Below are positions 42,892-51,429 of a stretch of DNA of 64,000 bases, piece by piece. The translations under genes and the position numbers were made by a program. Position 1 is the stretch's first letter, and each line of letters begins with the position of its first letter. Source of the stretch: Paraburkholderia sp. CNPSo 3272 (GTDB lineage Bacteria > Pseudomonadota > Gammaproteobacteria > Burkholderiales > Burkholderiaceae); contig NZ_JAMBPQ010000031.1 of assembly GCF_024206495.1 (NCBI RefSeq), positions 16,705 through 80,704 on the forward strand. Reading direction: 5' to 3'. Under the pieces are notes generated by a model, which saw nothing but the letters and a program-made list of their open reading frames with translations, searched no databases and was not told where the DNA came from.

Positions 42892-43610
42892 GCGCGGTGG
42901 CTGGCGTAAAGACGTGCGCTTTGCCCGTGATCGCAGTGACGGGCATGGCCTTCGAGGCGAGCATTGCCGCGGGCAAAGGCCAGGACGGCGTACGCGCCGT
43001 CTACGCCGCGCGCGCCGATCTACTGCAGAGCGCGCTCGCGGCGGCGCTCAAGGACGGCGCGGCGGGCATCGTCAGCTTCGGCACGGCGGGCGGCCTTGCG
43101 CCCGATCTCGAGCCGGGCACCCTCGTGATCGCGCAAGCGATCGAAGGGCCGTTCGGGCGCGTCGAGGCCGACGCCGCATGGAGCGCACGCATGGCCGACG
43201 CGCTGATGGCCTCGCCGCTCGCCGCGAAAACCCGGCGCGGCGTGGAGGCAGCCGTGGCCGCGCCGCTCACCGGCGCGGCGGACAAGGCAGCGCTGTTCAG
43301 CGCGAGCGGGGCGCTCGCCGTCGACATGGAATCCCATCTGGCCGCCGCCGCGGCGGCCGCGCATGGCGTGCCGTTCGCGGTGTGCCGCGCGATCGTCGAT
43401 CCGGCGTGGCGCAGCTTGCCGAAAGCAGCCATGGCCGGGTTGCGCGACGACGGCACGACGGCGGTGCTCCCTGTCCTGCGCGAGCTGGCGCGCGAGCCGG
43501 GGCAGCTGGGCGGGCTGCTGCGCGTGGCGGCGGACGCGAAAGCGGCACGCCAGTCGCTGAGCGCTGCGCGCCAGGTGTTGACGGCCGCCGGCGCCTTTTT
43601 TCCCACATGA
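42888..43610 (+). CDS. hpnG: Adenosylhopane nucleosidase HpnG
   Basis: The 240-residue nucleoside phosphorylase-fold protein has a GTG start overlapping the shc stop. It shows VIAVTGMAFEASIAAG near the start, SFGTAGGLAPDLEPGTLVIA, and the nucleoside-binding motif VDMESHLAAAAAAAHGVPFAVCRAIVD. In the hopanoid pathway HpnG removes adenine from adenosylhopane to give ribosylhopane. It completes the hpnDE-shc-hpnG operon and acts on the product of HpnH (56086-57237). Confidence 0.9.
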   Translation: MSAVAGVKTCALPVIAVTGMAFEASIAAGKGQDGVRAVYAARADLLQSALAAALKDGAAGIVSFGTAGGLAPDLEPGTLVIAQAIEGPFGRVEADAAWSARMADALMASPLAAKTRRGVEAAVAAPLTGAADKAALFSASGALAVDMESHLAAAAAAAHGVPFAVCRAIVDPAWRSLPKAAMAGLRDDGTTAVLPVLRELAREPGQLGGLLRVAADAKAARQSLSAARQVLTAAGAFFPT

Positions 43611-43726
43611 CCCTGGCGGGTTATTGAAATACCTAGGGAAAACCCCTATCTCTGGTAACATCTCAGTGTTAACCCTGGTATCGGACTCGCGAACTGGGGA
43701 AGATCACATTTCGGGGAGTTACAGCC

Positions 43727-44212
43727 ATGAATTTTCATACGCGCAAATGGGTCAAGCCTGAAGACCTGAATCCGAACGGCACGCTGTTCGGCGGGAGCCT
43801 GCTGCGCTGGATCGACGAAGAAGCGGCGATCTACGCGATCTGCCAGCTCGACAACCAGCGCGTGGTGACCAAGTTCATGTCGGAGATCAACTTCGTGAGC
43901 TCGGCGCGTCAGGGCGACATCATCGAGCTCGGCATAACGGCCACGGATTTCGGCCGGACGTCGATCACGCTGCGCGCCGAAGTGCGCAACAAGATCACGC
44001 GCAAGAGCATCCTGACGATCGAAAAGATGGTGTTCGTGAACCTGGGCGCCGACGGCAAGCCGGCCCCGCACGGCCGCGAACGCATCCGCTACGCCGACGA
44101 AGCTTACGAGCGCTATCGCCAGACGGTGCAGACGACGGCGGACGCTACCGCGCTGGCGGCGGCCAATGAAGCGGAGCGCCAGACCGAGAGCGAGGACGCT
44201 TCGGTGCATTGA
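43727..44212 (+). CDS. YciA-like acyl-CoA thioesterase
   Basis: The 161-residue hot-dog fold protein has the YciA/BFIT-type active segment NPNGTLFGGSLLRWIDEEAAIYA and VTKFMSEINFVSSARQGDIIELG. It hydrolyses acyl-CoA esters. The C-terminal 30 residues are a Thr/Ala/Glu-rich tail. It is separated from hpnG by 116 bp, with a weak promoter-like TTGAAA-N17-TATCTC at 43624-43652, and ends at a bidirectional terminator. Confidence 0.88.
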   Translation: MNFHTRKWVKPEDLNPNGTLFGGSLLRWIDEEAAIYAICQLDNQRVVTKFMSEINFVSSARQGDIIELGITATDFGRTSITLRAEVRNKITRKSILTIEKMVFVNLGADGKPAPHGRERIRYADEAYERYRQTVQTTADATALAAANEAERQTESEDASVH

Positions 44213-44231
44213 GCGGTGCTCGCGGCGGGAT

Positions 44232-44271
44232 AAAAAAACCCGGCAATCTTTCGAGGTTGCCGGGTTTTTTT
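44232..44271. terminator. Bidirectional Rho-independent terminator
   Basis: A-run, then AAACCCGGCAA (44236-44246), a 10-nt loop, TTGCCGGGTTT (44257-44267) and a T-run. It serves the thioesterase gene on the plus strand and mlaA on the minus strand. Confidence 0.88.
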
Positions 44272-44318
44272 GCGCGGATAAGCCGTCCGCCCGCAGACGG
44301 CCGCCTGCGATATCGAGT

Positions 44319-45365
44319 TCAGGGCGCCGATGCCGGCTTTGCAGGCGCTGCCTTCGCACCCGAAGCCGGCGCCGGCGCGGAAGGCGCTGGCACCACCACA
44401 CCCGCCGTGCCAGCCGCCGCGGCAGCACCCGGCCCCGCGCCAGCCGCGGCCGCGCCCGTCGCCGCCGCGCCGCTCGCAGCCGCAGCCCCCGCGGCGCCCG
44501 CCGTGCTTCCCTCGCCCGGATCCTGGTAATTCGGCAGACCATTGTTCGACGCGCCGGGGGCGGCTGCGCCGCCGGCACCGCCCGACTCGCCCGGGTCCTC
44601 GTAGTTGGGTGCCCCGTTCTCGTTCGGTGTCGCCTCGCCGCCCGGTTCGCCGTAATTGGGCAGCGGCGCATTGTTGCCCCGCGAGTTGCGGATCAGCGAT
44701 TCGCGCTGCTGGCGGTAGGCGTCGCGCACGAACGAATACGGATCGAGCGCCGCCTGCTTGAGCAGGTCCGTCGCGCCGAGCAGGTCCGCGCGCGCGCTGA
44801 TGAACTGCGCGAGATACATCGGGTTGCGCACCGCCGGCTCGAAGTAGTTGATGACGTTGAACTTCACGTCCACGGCCATGCCGATGCCGTCGCGCACCGA
44901 ACTGGGCCCGAACAACGGCAGCACGAGATACGGGCCGGCCGGCATGCCGTAATGGCCCATCGTGAGGCCGAAGTCCTGATGATGCTTGGGGAGCCCCGCC
45001 AACGTCGCGAAGTCGATCAGGCCGCCCAGACCGAAGGTCGTGTTCATCGCGATGCGCATCAGATCCTGGACTGCATCGGTGATCTTCAGCTGCAGCACGT
45101 TGTTCGCGAAGTTGTCGACGTCTCCGATGTTCGAGAAGAAGTTCGTGATCGCCTGACGCAGCGGCTGCGGCGTCACCTTCTGGTAGCCCTTGGCGACCGG
45201 CTGCGCGATGTAGGTGTCGAGTTTGTCGTTGAACGTGAAAATTGCGCGATTCGCGGGCTCGAACGGATCGCCCGGTTTGCGGTCGGGGCCCGTGGCGCAA
45301 CCCGACGTCACGAGGAGCGCCAGGCTCGCCGCCGCCATGGTGAGCGCGGCTTGATTCTTCTTCAT
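44319..45365 (-). CDS. mlaA: MlaA/VacJ family lipoprotein with repeat-containing tail
   Basis: The 348-residue outer-membrane lipoprotein has lipobox VTSGC. MlaA removes phospholipids from the outer leaflet and passes them to the MlaC carrier. The MlaA core (about 30-235) contains DPFEPANRAIFTFNDKLDTY, FFSNIGDVDNFANNVLQ, FGLGGLIDFATLAGLPKHHQDFG and YLVLPLFGPSSVRDGIG. The tail (about 235-348) has three PNYxxPGE repeats (LPNYGEPGGE, PNYEDPGES, LPNYQDPGEG) and an Ala/Gly/Pro stretch, probably a disordered extension. It overlaps hpnN by 4 bp, tying it to hopanoid transport. Confidence 0.92.
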   Translation of the reverse strand: MKKNQAALTMAAASLALLVTSGCATGPDRKPGDPFEPANRAIFTFNDKLDTYIAQPVAKGYQKVTPQPLRQAITNFFSNIGDVDNFANNVLQLKITDAVQDLMRIAMNTTFGLGGLIDFATLAGLPKHHQDFGLTMGHYGMPAGPYLVLPLFGPSSVRDGIGMAVDVKFNVINYFEPAVRNPMYLAQFISARADLLGATDLLKQAALDPYSFVRDAYRQQRESLIRNSRGNNAPLPNYGEPGGEATPNENGAPNYEDPGESGGAGGAAAPGASNNGLPNYQDPGEGSTAGAAGAAAASGAAATGAAAAGAGPGAAAAAGTAGVVVPAPSAPAPASGAKAAPAKPASAP

Positions 45366-47989
45366 TGGTCGATCCCCTGAGTTTCCGATCTCGCGCGTTT
45401 TGCGCGCGGCTTGCCCATCAACACCGGCTGGAACACCACGGCGCCTATCAGCGTACAGAACAAGGACAGTGCGAGCAGCTTGCCCATGCTCGACGTGCCC
45501 GGATGATGCGATAGCCACAGGCTCCCGAACGCCGTGGCCGTGGTCGCGGCGGAAAAAAGGACCGCGTGTGTGAGGCTCGAATGCAGGAGGCCGGTCTGCC
45601 CCGCGCGCCAGGCCATCACGAAGTAGATTTTGAACGCGACGCCGACGCCGAGCATCAGGGGAAGCGCGATGATGTTGGCGAAATTTAGCTGAATTCCGAA
45701 GACGACGCACAATTCGAGCGTAACGAGCGCCGATACCAGCAGAGGAATGACCGTGCGCAGCACGTCGCCGAAATTGCGCAGCGTGATCCAGAGCAGCGCC
45801 GTGATGAGCAGCACCGACCACCCCGCTGCCTGGAAGAACGCGAGGATGATCACGTTCGCCGAGTGCAGGATGGAGATCGGCCCGCCGATCGCGTTCGGCT
45901 CTGCGGCTTTCACCGCGTGCGCGAAGCGCGCGAGCATCACGTCGTCGTTGGAATCGACGCCCGGCGGCACGTGCGGCGCGATGTCCACGATCGCCTGGCC
46001 GGTCGGTGCCACCCAGTCGCGCACCATTTCGGGCGGCAGGTTTTCACGCGTGATTTCCGAGGGCTGCAACAGGCGTGCGAGCTGCGCGAAGGCCAGCTTG
46101 AGCGTGAGGCTGAAGGCGGTTTCCGCGCGGTCGCGCGTGGCCGGACTCGCGTTCGCGAGTTTCGCGAGCGAGTCGGACAGATGCTTCGCCTCGGCCGCGC
46201 CCGGCCCCGGGTGGTCGCTCGCGGCGAGCGAAAGCTGGTTGGCCGCGCGCTTGAGCGTCTGCACGCGCACTTCGTCGGTCACGGGCGAGGACGGCTGCTG
46301 CGTGAGCGCGGGCAGAAGCTGCTGCGCGGCGCTCGAGATCAGCATGAGCTTTTGCTGCTGATCGTCGGGAATCAGCGAACTGAGCGTGGTGGCCCGAGCT
46401 ACTTCGGGCAGCTTCGAGAGCCGCGCAGCGATCTTGTCGGCTTCTTCGAGCGACGGCGCGAGCACGCTCACATCGTTGATCGAAATGACGGGCGAGTTCT
46501 TGAGCGCGAGCAGCGTCGCCATCGACTCGGTATGCGGATCCTTAAGATGCAGCGGATTGAAGTCGAAGCGCAAATGCAGCAGCAAGGGTGTCGCGCCCAC
46601 CACGATGACGAGCGTGGTGATCAGCACGGGCTTGCGATGCTCGGCCAGCCATCTGTCGACGGGCGCGAGGAACGCGAAGCCCGGCGAGGCGCGCTCGCCC
46701 CTGGGATTGAACACGCGGATGAGCGCCGGCAGCACCGTCATGTTGCACACGTATGCCACGAACATGCCGACGCCCGCGATCTGCCCGAGTTCCGAGAGGC
46801 CCTTATAGGCGGTTGGCAGGAAGGAAAAGAAACTTTCGGCCACGGCGATGGCCGCGAGCGTGAGCGGCACGCCGATGGTCCGCGCGGTCTTGAGGAGCGC
46901 GGCGTCGAGCCGCTCGTCCTGGAAGCGCTCCTCGCGATACTTCACGCCGAACTGCACGCCGAAATCGACGCCTAGCCCCACGAACAGCACCATGAAGGCG
47001 ACCGAGAGCATGTTGAACGAGCCGATCATCATGAGGCCGAGCGCGGCCGTGATGACGAGACCGACCACGAGCGTGATCAGCGTTGCGCCGATCAGCTTGC
47101 CCGAGCGCAACGCGAGCCACAGGATGGCGAGCACGACGACGAGGGTGATCACGCCGTTGAGCGCGGCGCCGTCCTGCACCGAGGCGAATTCGTCGTCGGC
47201 GAGCGGCTGTTCGCCCGTGAGGCGCACGCGCGCGCCGAACTCGCTGTCGAGATGAAGCGAGGCGGCGGTCGCGCGGATCGCCTCCGACGCGTTTGCGCCC
47301 GCCTTGAGCGCGCCGAAGTTAAGCACCGGCTGCACGGTGATGAAGGCGAACGCCGGCTTCGTGGCCGCGTCCTTGTCGACGAGCGCACGCCAGGAGAACG
47401 CCGCGGGCTTGCCGGCGAGCACCTCGTCGACGACGGTGGCGGCGCTGCCGAGCAGATTCGCCATTTGCGGCAACTTGATCTGGCCGATCGTGAGCGGCAG
47501 TTGCAGCGTGGTCGTGAGCGTGCCGGCCAGACCCGCGAGGCTCGGGTCCTTCGCAAGCTGGTTCACGAGCGGGCGCGCCTGCACGAGCTGGCCCGTGGTC
47601 GAGAGCACGGTGGCCGTGGACGGGAACAGCAGGCCGTTGTGCTGGAAGAACGGGCCGCCAGCGGGCTGCGAGACGGCGCTGAATTCGCGCGAGTCGGCCT
47701 TGAGCGCTTGCGCGAGCTTGTCGGCGGCGGCGTCGGCGAGCTCGGGCGCGTCGGCTTCGACGACCACGAGCAGCGAGCTCGCGCGCTGCGGGAACGCCTT
47801 GTCCTTGGCTTCGCTCAACGCGGCCCACTCGGCCGTGTTTTCGACGAGACCGCTGACGTCGGTATTGATCTTGAAATGCCTCGCAACGTACACGCCGGAG
47901 AGCACGGCAAGCACGATCGCGAGTGTGATCACCCACGCCGCGCGGCGCACCGACCAGGCGACGAGGCTAATGATGAATGGCTTCAGCAT
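45362..47989 (-). CDS. hpnN: Hopanoid transporter HpnN (RND/MMPL family)
   Basis: The 875-residue membrane protein is of the MMPL branch of RND transporters, with about 12 helices in two sets. Examples are VTLALAIVL-type N-terminal helix AAWVITLAIVLAVLSGVYVA, VLFVGLGVDFGVQFGVKY and FANIIALPLMLGVGVAFKIYFVM. Two large periplasmic domains lie between them. Family members move hopanoids to the outer membrane. Coupled with mlaA (4-bp overlap) and divergent from hpnM, it forms an Mla-like hopanoid/lipid trafficking unit. Confidence 0.93.
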   Translation of the reverse strand: MLKPFIISLVAWSVRRAAWVITLAIVLAVLSGVYVARHFKINTDVSGLVENTAEWAALSEAKDKAFPQRASSLLVVVEADAPELADAAADKLAQALKADSREFSAVSQPAGGPFFQHNGLLFPSTATVLSTTGQLVQARPLVNQLAKDPSLAGLAGTLTTTLQLPLTIGQIKLPQMANLLGSAATVVDEVLAGKPAAFSWRALVDKDAATKPAFAFITVQPVLNFGALKAGANASEAIRATAASLHLDSEFGARVRLTGEQPLADDEFASVQDGAALNGVITLVVVLAILWLALRSGKLIGATLITLVVGLVITAALGLMMIGSFNMLSVAFMVLFVGLGVDFGVQFGVKYREERFQDERLDAALLKTARTIGVPLTLAAIAVAESFFSFLPTAYKGLSELGQIAGVGMFVAYVCNMTVLPALIRVFNPRGERASPGFAFLAPVDRWLAEHRKPVLITTLVIVVGATPLLLHLRFDFNPLHLKDPHTESMATLLALKNSPVISINDVSVLAPSLEEADKIAARLSKLPEVARATTLSSLIPDDQQQKLMLISSAAQQLLPALTQQPSSPVTDEVRVQTLKRAANQLSLAASDHPGPGAAEAKHLSDSLAKLANASPATRDRAETAFSLTLKLAFAQLARLLQPSEITRENLPPEMVRDWVAPTGQAIVDIAPHVPPGVDSNDDVMLARFAHAVKAAEPNAIGGPISILHSANVIILAFFQAAGWSVLLITALLWITLRNFGDVLRTVIPLLVSALVTLELCVVFGIQLNFANIIALPLMLGVGVAFKIYFVMAWRAGQTGLLHSSLTHAVLFSAATTATAFGSLWLSHHPGTSSMGKLLALSLFCTLIGAVVFQPVLMGKPRAKRARSETQGIDQ

Positions 47990-48234
47990 ACAGGCGAGGG
48001 GGCCCTGTCAATTAGGTTCTTTGACGCGAAACGCACAAGTATACCGGCCCCGCCCGTCCCGGCGCGGGCCATCATGCACACCTGGGCTCGAGGCGGCGCC
48101 CCGGCAGCGCATCTGCCAAAGCCGTTATACTGGCTCAGCCGGCGGCGCGAAGGTTTCTGATTGCACTTGCACTTAACCGCACGCACTGAGTCGCACTGTA
48201 CCGGCGCCTGAATTTCACTGTTCCAGAAGAGCGT

Positions 48235-48843
48235 ATGAAACGTTACCTGACCGCATTTTTCGTCGCCGCCTGTTTCACGGGCGTTTCGGGCGCCGCGTTC
48301 GCGCAGACTACGCCGGATGCCATCGTCAAGGCCGCCGTGGAAGGCACCGTGAAGGCCATGCAGGCCGACCCGCAGGCACGCGGCGGCGACATGAACAAGA
48401 TCACCCAGGTGGTCGAGACCCATTTCGTTCCCGCCACCGACTTCAAACGCACCACGCGAATCGCCGTTGGCAAACCGTGGGCGACGGCCACGCCCGAACA
48501 GCAGCAGAAGCTGTATGAGCAATTTCAACTCCTGCTCGTGAAGACGTATGCGTCGTCGCTCTCGCAACTGCGCGATACGCAGGTGAGCTTCAAGTTCGCA
48601 CCGTCGAACACGGGGGCGGGCGCGAAAGACACCGTCGTGCAGTCGCACGTGATCAGCAACGGCGGCGACGACGCGATCGACTACCGTCTCACGCAATCAC
48701 CCAACGGCTGGAAGATCTACGACATCAACATGATGGGTGCGTGGCTGATCCAGGTCTACCAGACGCAATTTGCCGACCAGATTGCCAAGGGCGGCATCGA
48801 CGGGCTCATCAAGTTCCTCGTCGACCATAACGCACGTAGCTGA
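48235..48843 (+). CDS. hpnM: Hopanoid-associated MlaC-like periplasmic carrier HpnM
   Basis: The 202-residue exported protein has signal GAAFAQ. It belongs to the MlaC/Ttg2D family: TPDAIVKAAVEGTVKAMQADPQARGGDMNKITQVVETHFVPATDF, PEQQQKLYEQFQLLLVKTYASSLSQLRD and NGWKIYDINMMGAWLIQVYQTQFADQI. MlaC members carry lipids through the periplasm. The gene lies 245 bp from, and divergent to, hpnN; the gap holds no other gene. Confidence 0.93.
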   Translation: MKRYLTAFFVAACFTGVSGAAFAQTTPDAIVKAAVEGTVKAMQADPQARGGDMNKITQVVETHFVPATDFKRTTRIAVGKPWATATPEQQQKLYEQFQLLLVKTYASSLSQLRDTQVSFKFAPSNTGAGAKDTVVQSHVISNGGDDAIDYRLTQSPNGWKIYDINMMGAWLIQVYQTQFADQIAKGGIDGLIKFLVDHNARS

Positions 48844-48917
48844 GCGCCGATCGCCGATCGGTGGTTGCACACGCACTGTGACTTTGCGGGCGCTCCGGGC
48901 AAGCCGGTGCGCCCGTT

Positions 48918-49589
48918 TCACTTTCTGCGGTGCTCCACCGCGAACTTGATCAACTCTGCCTGGCCTTCGATCTCCAGCTTGCGCTTGAGGTTGAGCCGGT
49001 GCGTTTCCACCGTGCGCACCGAAAGCCCCTCGCGCTGCGCGATCTGCTTGCTCGAGAGTCCTTGCGCGAGCGCGTCGAGGATGTCCCGTTCGCGTGGCGT
49101 GAGACGCTCGACGGGCGTGCTGCGAGCCGACGCATGGATCATGCGCGCACTCAAGCCCGCGCTGAAATACGTGCGCCCGGCCAGCACCGCCTCGATCGCG
49201 CGGATGATCTCGGTGGCCGGCGAATCCTTGAGCACGTAGCCGCTCGCGCCCGCACGCACCGCCTCGGTCACGTATTCGACGTTGTCGTGCATCGAAAGCA
49301 TCAACACGCGGATGGCCGGAAAGCGTTCGTGGAAAATGCCCGCGAGCGCGATGCCGTTCACGCCGGCCATGCCCACGTCCATCAGCACGAGATCGGGTTC
49401 GAGCGACGCGGCGAGCGCGATGGCTTCGTCGGCGTTGCCGGCTTCGCCTGCCACCTCGAAACCCGGCACGGCTTCGAGCCGTGCGCGCAGGCCGTCGCGC
49501 ACGAGCGGATGGTCGTCCACGAGGACGAGGCGCGCGGGCCTGGCACCCGGGTTGATCGAGTCGTTCACGTTTGCATTCGTCATCGTCAT
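48918..49589 (-). CDS. LuxR/NarL-type response regulator
   Basis: The 223-residue protein has a receiver domain (LVLVDDHPLVRDGLRARLE, phospho-acceptor Asp in DLVLMDVGMAGVNG, Lys in YVLKDSPATE). A GerE helix-turn-helix follows (LTPRERDILDALAQGLSSKQIAQREGLSVRTVETHRLNLKRKLEI). It overlaps the upstream sensor-kinase gene by 4 bp. Divergent from cstA, it probably acts on the TACGTAG repeats at 51238-51268 (inference). Confidence 0.93.
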   Translation of the reverse strand: MTMTNANVNDSINPGARPARLVLVDDHPLVRDGLRARLEAVPGFEVAGEAGNADEAIALAASLEPDLVLMDVGMAGVNGIALAGIFHERFPAIRVLMLSMHDNVEYVTEAVRAGASGYVLKDSPATEIIRAIEAVLAGRTYFSAGLSARMIHASARSTPVERLTPRERDILDALAQGLSSKQIAQREGLSVRTVETHRLNLKRKLEIEGQAELIKFAVEHRRK

Positions 49590-51100
49590 TTCGGTGTTCC
49601 TGACACAGCGGCTTGGGCTGCTGCATCGGGCGCTGCATTGGACGCCGCATTTGACGCCGCGTTCGACGCAACAGGCACCCACGCGGTGACGAGCGTATGC
49701 CCGGGCTGCGAAGCGATGTCGAGGCGGCCGCCGAGCGACTCCAGGCGCTCGCGCATGTTGCGCAGGCCCAGACCCGCGCGCGGGTCGGCCAGCGCGTGCG
49801 CCACGTCGAAGCCGCGGCCGTTGTCGGCAATGGCGAGGGTCACGCCGCTCGCGGCGACCTCCAGCGTGAGCGCGGCGCGCCCCGCTTGCGCATGACGCAC
49901 GATGTTGGTGAGCGCTTCCTGCGCAATGCGAAAGAGCACGGTGTTGACGGCGTCCGGCAGCGCGGGAACTTGCGCCTTTTTGCTCGCCGGTTTCGGCGCG
50001 GTTTGCGTGAAGGCGATCTCGATTCCCGTTTGCTCGGCCATCTCGCGCGTGAGCTGCTCCAGCGCGGCGGCGAGGCCCAGGTCGTCGAGCATCGAGGGGC
50101 GCAGGGCGTGCGAGATGCTGCGCACTTCGCGCAGCGTATCGGAAAGACGTGAGAGCCCGGTGGCGAGCGACGCTTCGGCGGCAGGCACCCGCGTTTCGCC
50201 GCGCTCGAAGCGTGTCAGCGCCGACTCGAGCAGCAACTTCACCGAAACGAGCATCTGGCTGATGCCGTCGTGCAGTTCGCGCGAGAGCCGCGCCCGCTCC
50301 TGCTCCTGAGATTCGACCACCTGCTGCGCGAGGCGCTTGAGCTTGGCGTCGGTGCTGCGGTGCTCGCTCACGTTGAGCACGAGCGCACCGAGCGCGATCA
50401 CGAGCACGCCCGCGAGTGCGATCGCGCCGAGCCACTGAATGGTGTGCTCGATGTTCGCGGAGGCGCGCTCGTCGATGTGCGCGAGCGTCGAATCGACGTC
50501 GTCGAGATAGATGCCGGTGCCGATCATCCAGCCCCAGCGCGGCAGCGGCACGACATAGCCGAGCTTGGGCGCGAGCCTGCCCGTGGACGGCCGGTGCCAC
50601 ATATAGCGCACGTAGCCGCCGCCGCGCTGGGCTGCGGCGATCAGTTGCTGGATCGTGAGCGCGCCCTGCGGGTCGCGCAGATTCCAGAGATCCTGGCCGA
50701 CGAGCGCGGGTTCGCGCGGATGCATGAGCGAGCGTCCGTGCATGTCGTAGACGAAGAAATAGCCGTCGGGGCCGAAGTCCATCTTCTGCAGCACGGCTAG
50801 CGCGGCGAGCTGGCGGTCGGCTTCGCTCTCGGGCGCGGGCAACGCGTCGCTGGCGTTTTCCTCGGGCGCATAGAGCGGCGCGATGGCGCTCGTGGCCAGC
50901 TCCACGTAGTGGCGCAGCTCGATTTCCTTGCTCGACATATACGCGCTCTGCATCGTCGCGTGCTGCGTTTGCGCGAGCTGTGTGGCCTGCTGGCGCACGC
51001 CGATACCGATGCCGGCAATGGCCGCGAGGAACGGTACGACCGCGAGCAGGAAGATTTTCGTCTTCAGGCGGCGGTCGGCGAAGAAAAATGGGGCGGGCAT
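49586..51100 (-). CDS. Sensor histidine kinase (sCache_2, HisKA_3)
   Basis: The 504-residue protein has a first membrane helix (IFLLAVVPFLAAIAGIGIGV). The periplasmic single Cache domain (about 45-215) contains GPDGYFFVYDMHGRSLMHPREPALVGQDLW and WGWMIGTGIYLDD. A second helix follows (LGAIALAGVLVIALGALVL). The HisKA_3 phospho-site is ERARLSRELHDGISQ, with an ATPase domain containing NIVRHAQAG and DNGRGFD. The C-terminus ends in short Ala/Asn repeats (ASNAASNAASNAAPDAAAQA). Cache sensors of this type bind small organic acids; pyruvate would fit the neighbouring cstA. Confidence 0.9.
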   Translation of the reverse strand: MPAPFFFADRRLKTKIFLLAVVPFLAAIAGIGIGVRQQATQLAQTQHATMQSAYMSSKEIELRHYVELATSAIAPLYAPEENASDALPAPESEADRQLAALAVLQKMDFGPDGYFFVYDMHGRSLMHPREPALVGQDLWNLRDPQGALTIQQLIAAAQRGGGYVRYMWHRPSTGRLAPKLGYVVPLPRWGWMIGTGIYLDDVDSTLAHIDERASANIEHTIQWLGAIALAGVLVIALGALVLNVSEHRSTDAKLKRLAQQVVESQEQERARLSRELHDGISQMLVSVKLLLESALTRFERGETRVPAAEASLATGLSRLSDTLREVRSISHALRPSMLDDLGLAAALEQLTREMAEQTGIEIAFTQTAPKPASKKAQVPALPDAVNTVLFRIAQEALTNIVRHAQAGRAALTLEVAASGVTLAIADNGRGFDVAHALADPRAGLGLRNMRERLESLGGRLDIASQPGHTLVTAWVPVASNAASNAASNAAPDAAAQAAVSGTPK

Positions 51101-51237
51101 GACGGTGTTCGGATGCTGAGACTGGAAGCATAACCGGGCGCGCGCCGCGCAGGCGCCAAATTCTCGCGCCGTGCGAGACGGCGTCCTTGCGCGGCCGATG
51201 CGATTGTCGTTGCGCGCGCAACGAATTGTTGGCTTCC

Positions 51238-51268
51238 CTACGTAGTTCTACGTAGCGCACTTACGTAG
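51238..51268. promoter_or_regulatory. Three TACGTAG elements between the two-component genes and cstA
   Basis: CTACGTAG at 51238-51245 and 51248-51255 and TTACGTAG at 51261-51268 lie in the 329-bp divergent gap. Their TACGTA cores are palindromic and spaced 10 and 13 bp, suiting a LuxR-type regulator dimer array. Confidence 0.65.
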
Positions 51269-51429
51269 TTGTCCGGTTGTGGCTGACGGTCTGAAAGCGA
51301 ATACTACCGCCCACGACATGGCGCAACGCGTCATGCGTGCGCCGCCCTCGCCACGATGCTGTGGACGGCGCGCGCCAGGGTCCGGTTCCGATGCCGGACA
51401 CAAAGCTAAAAACACAATGGGGACACCGC

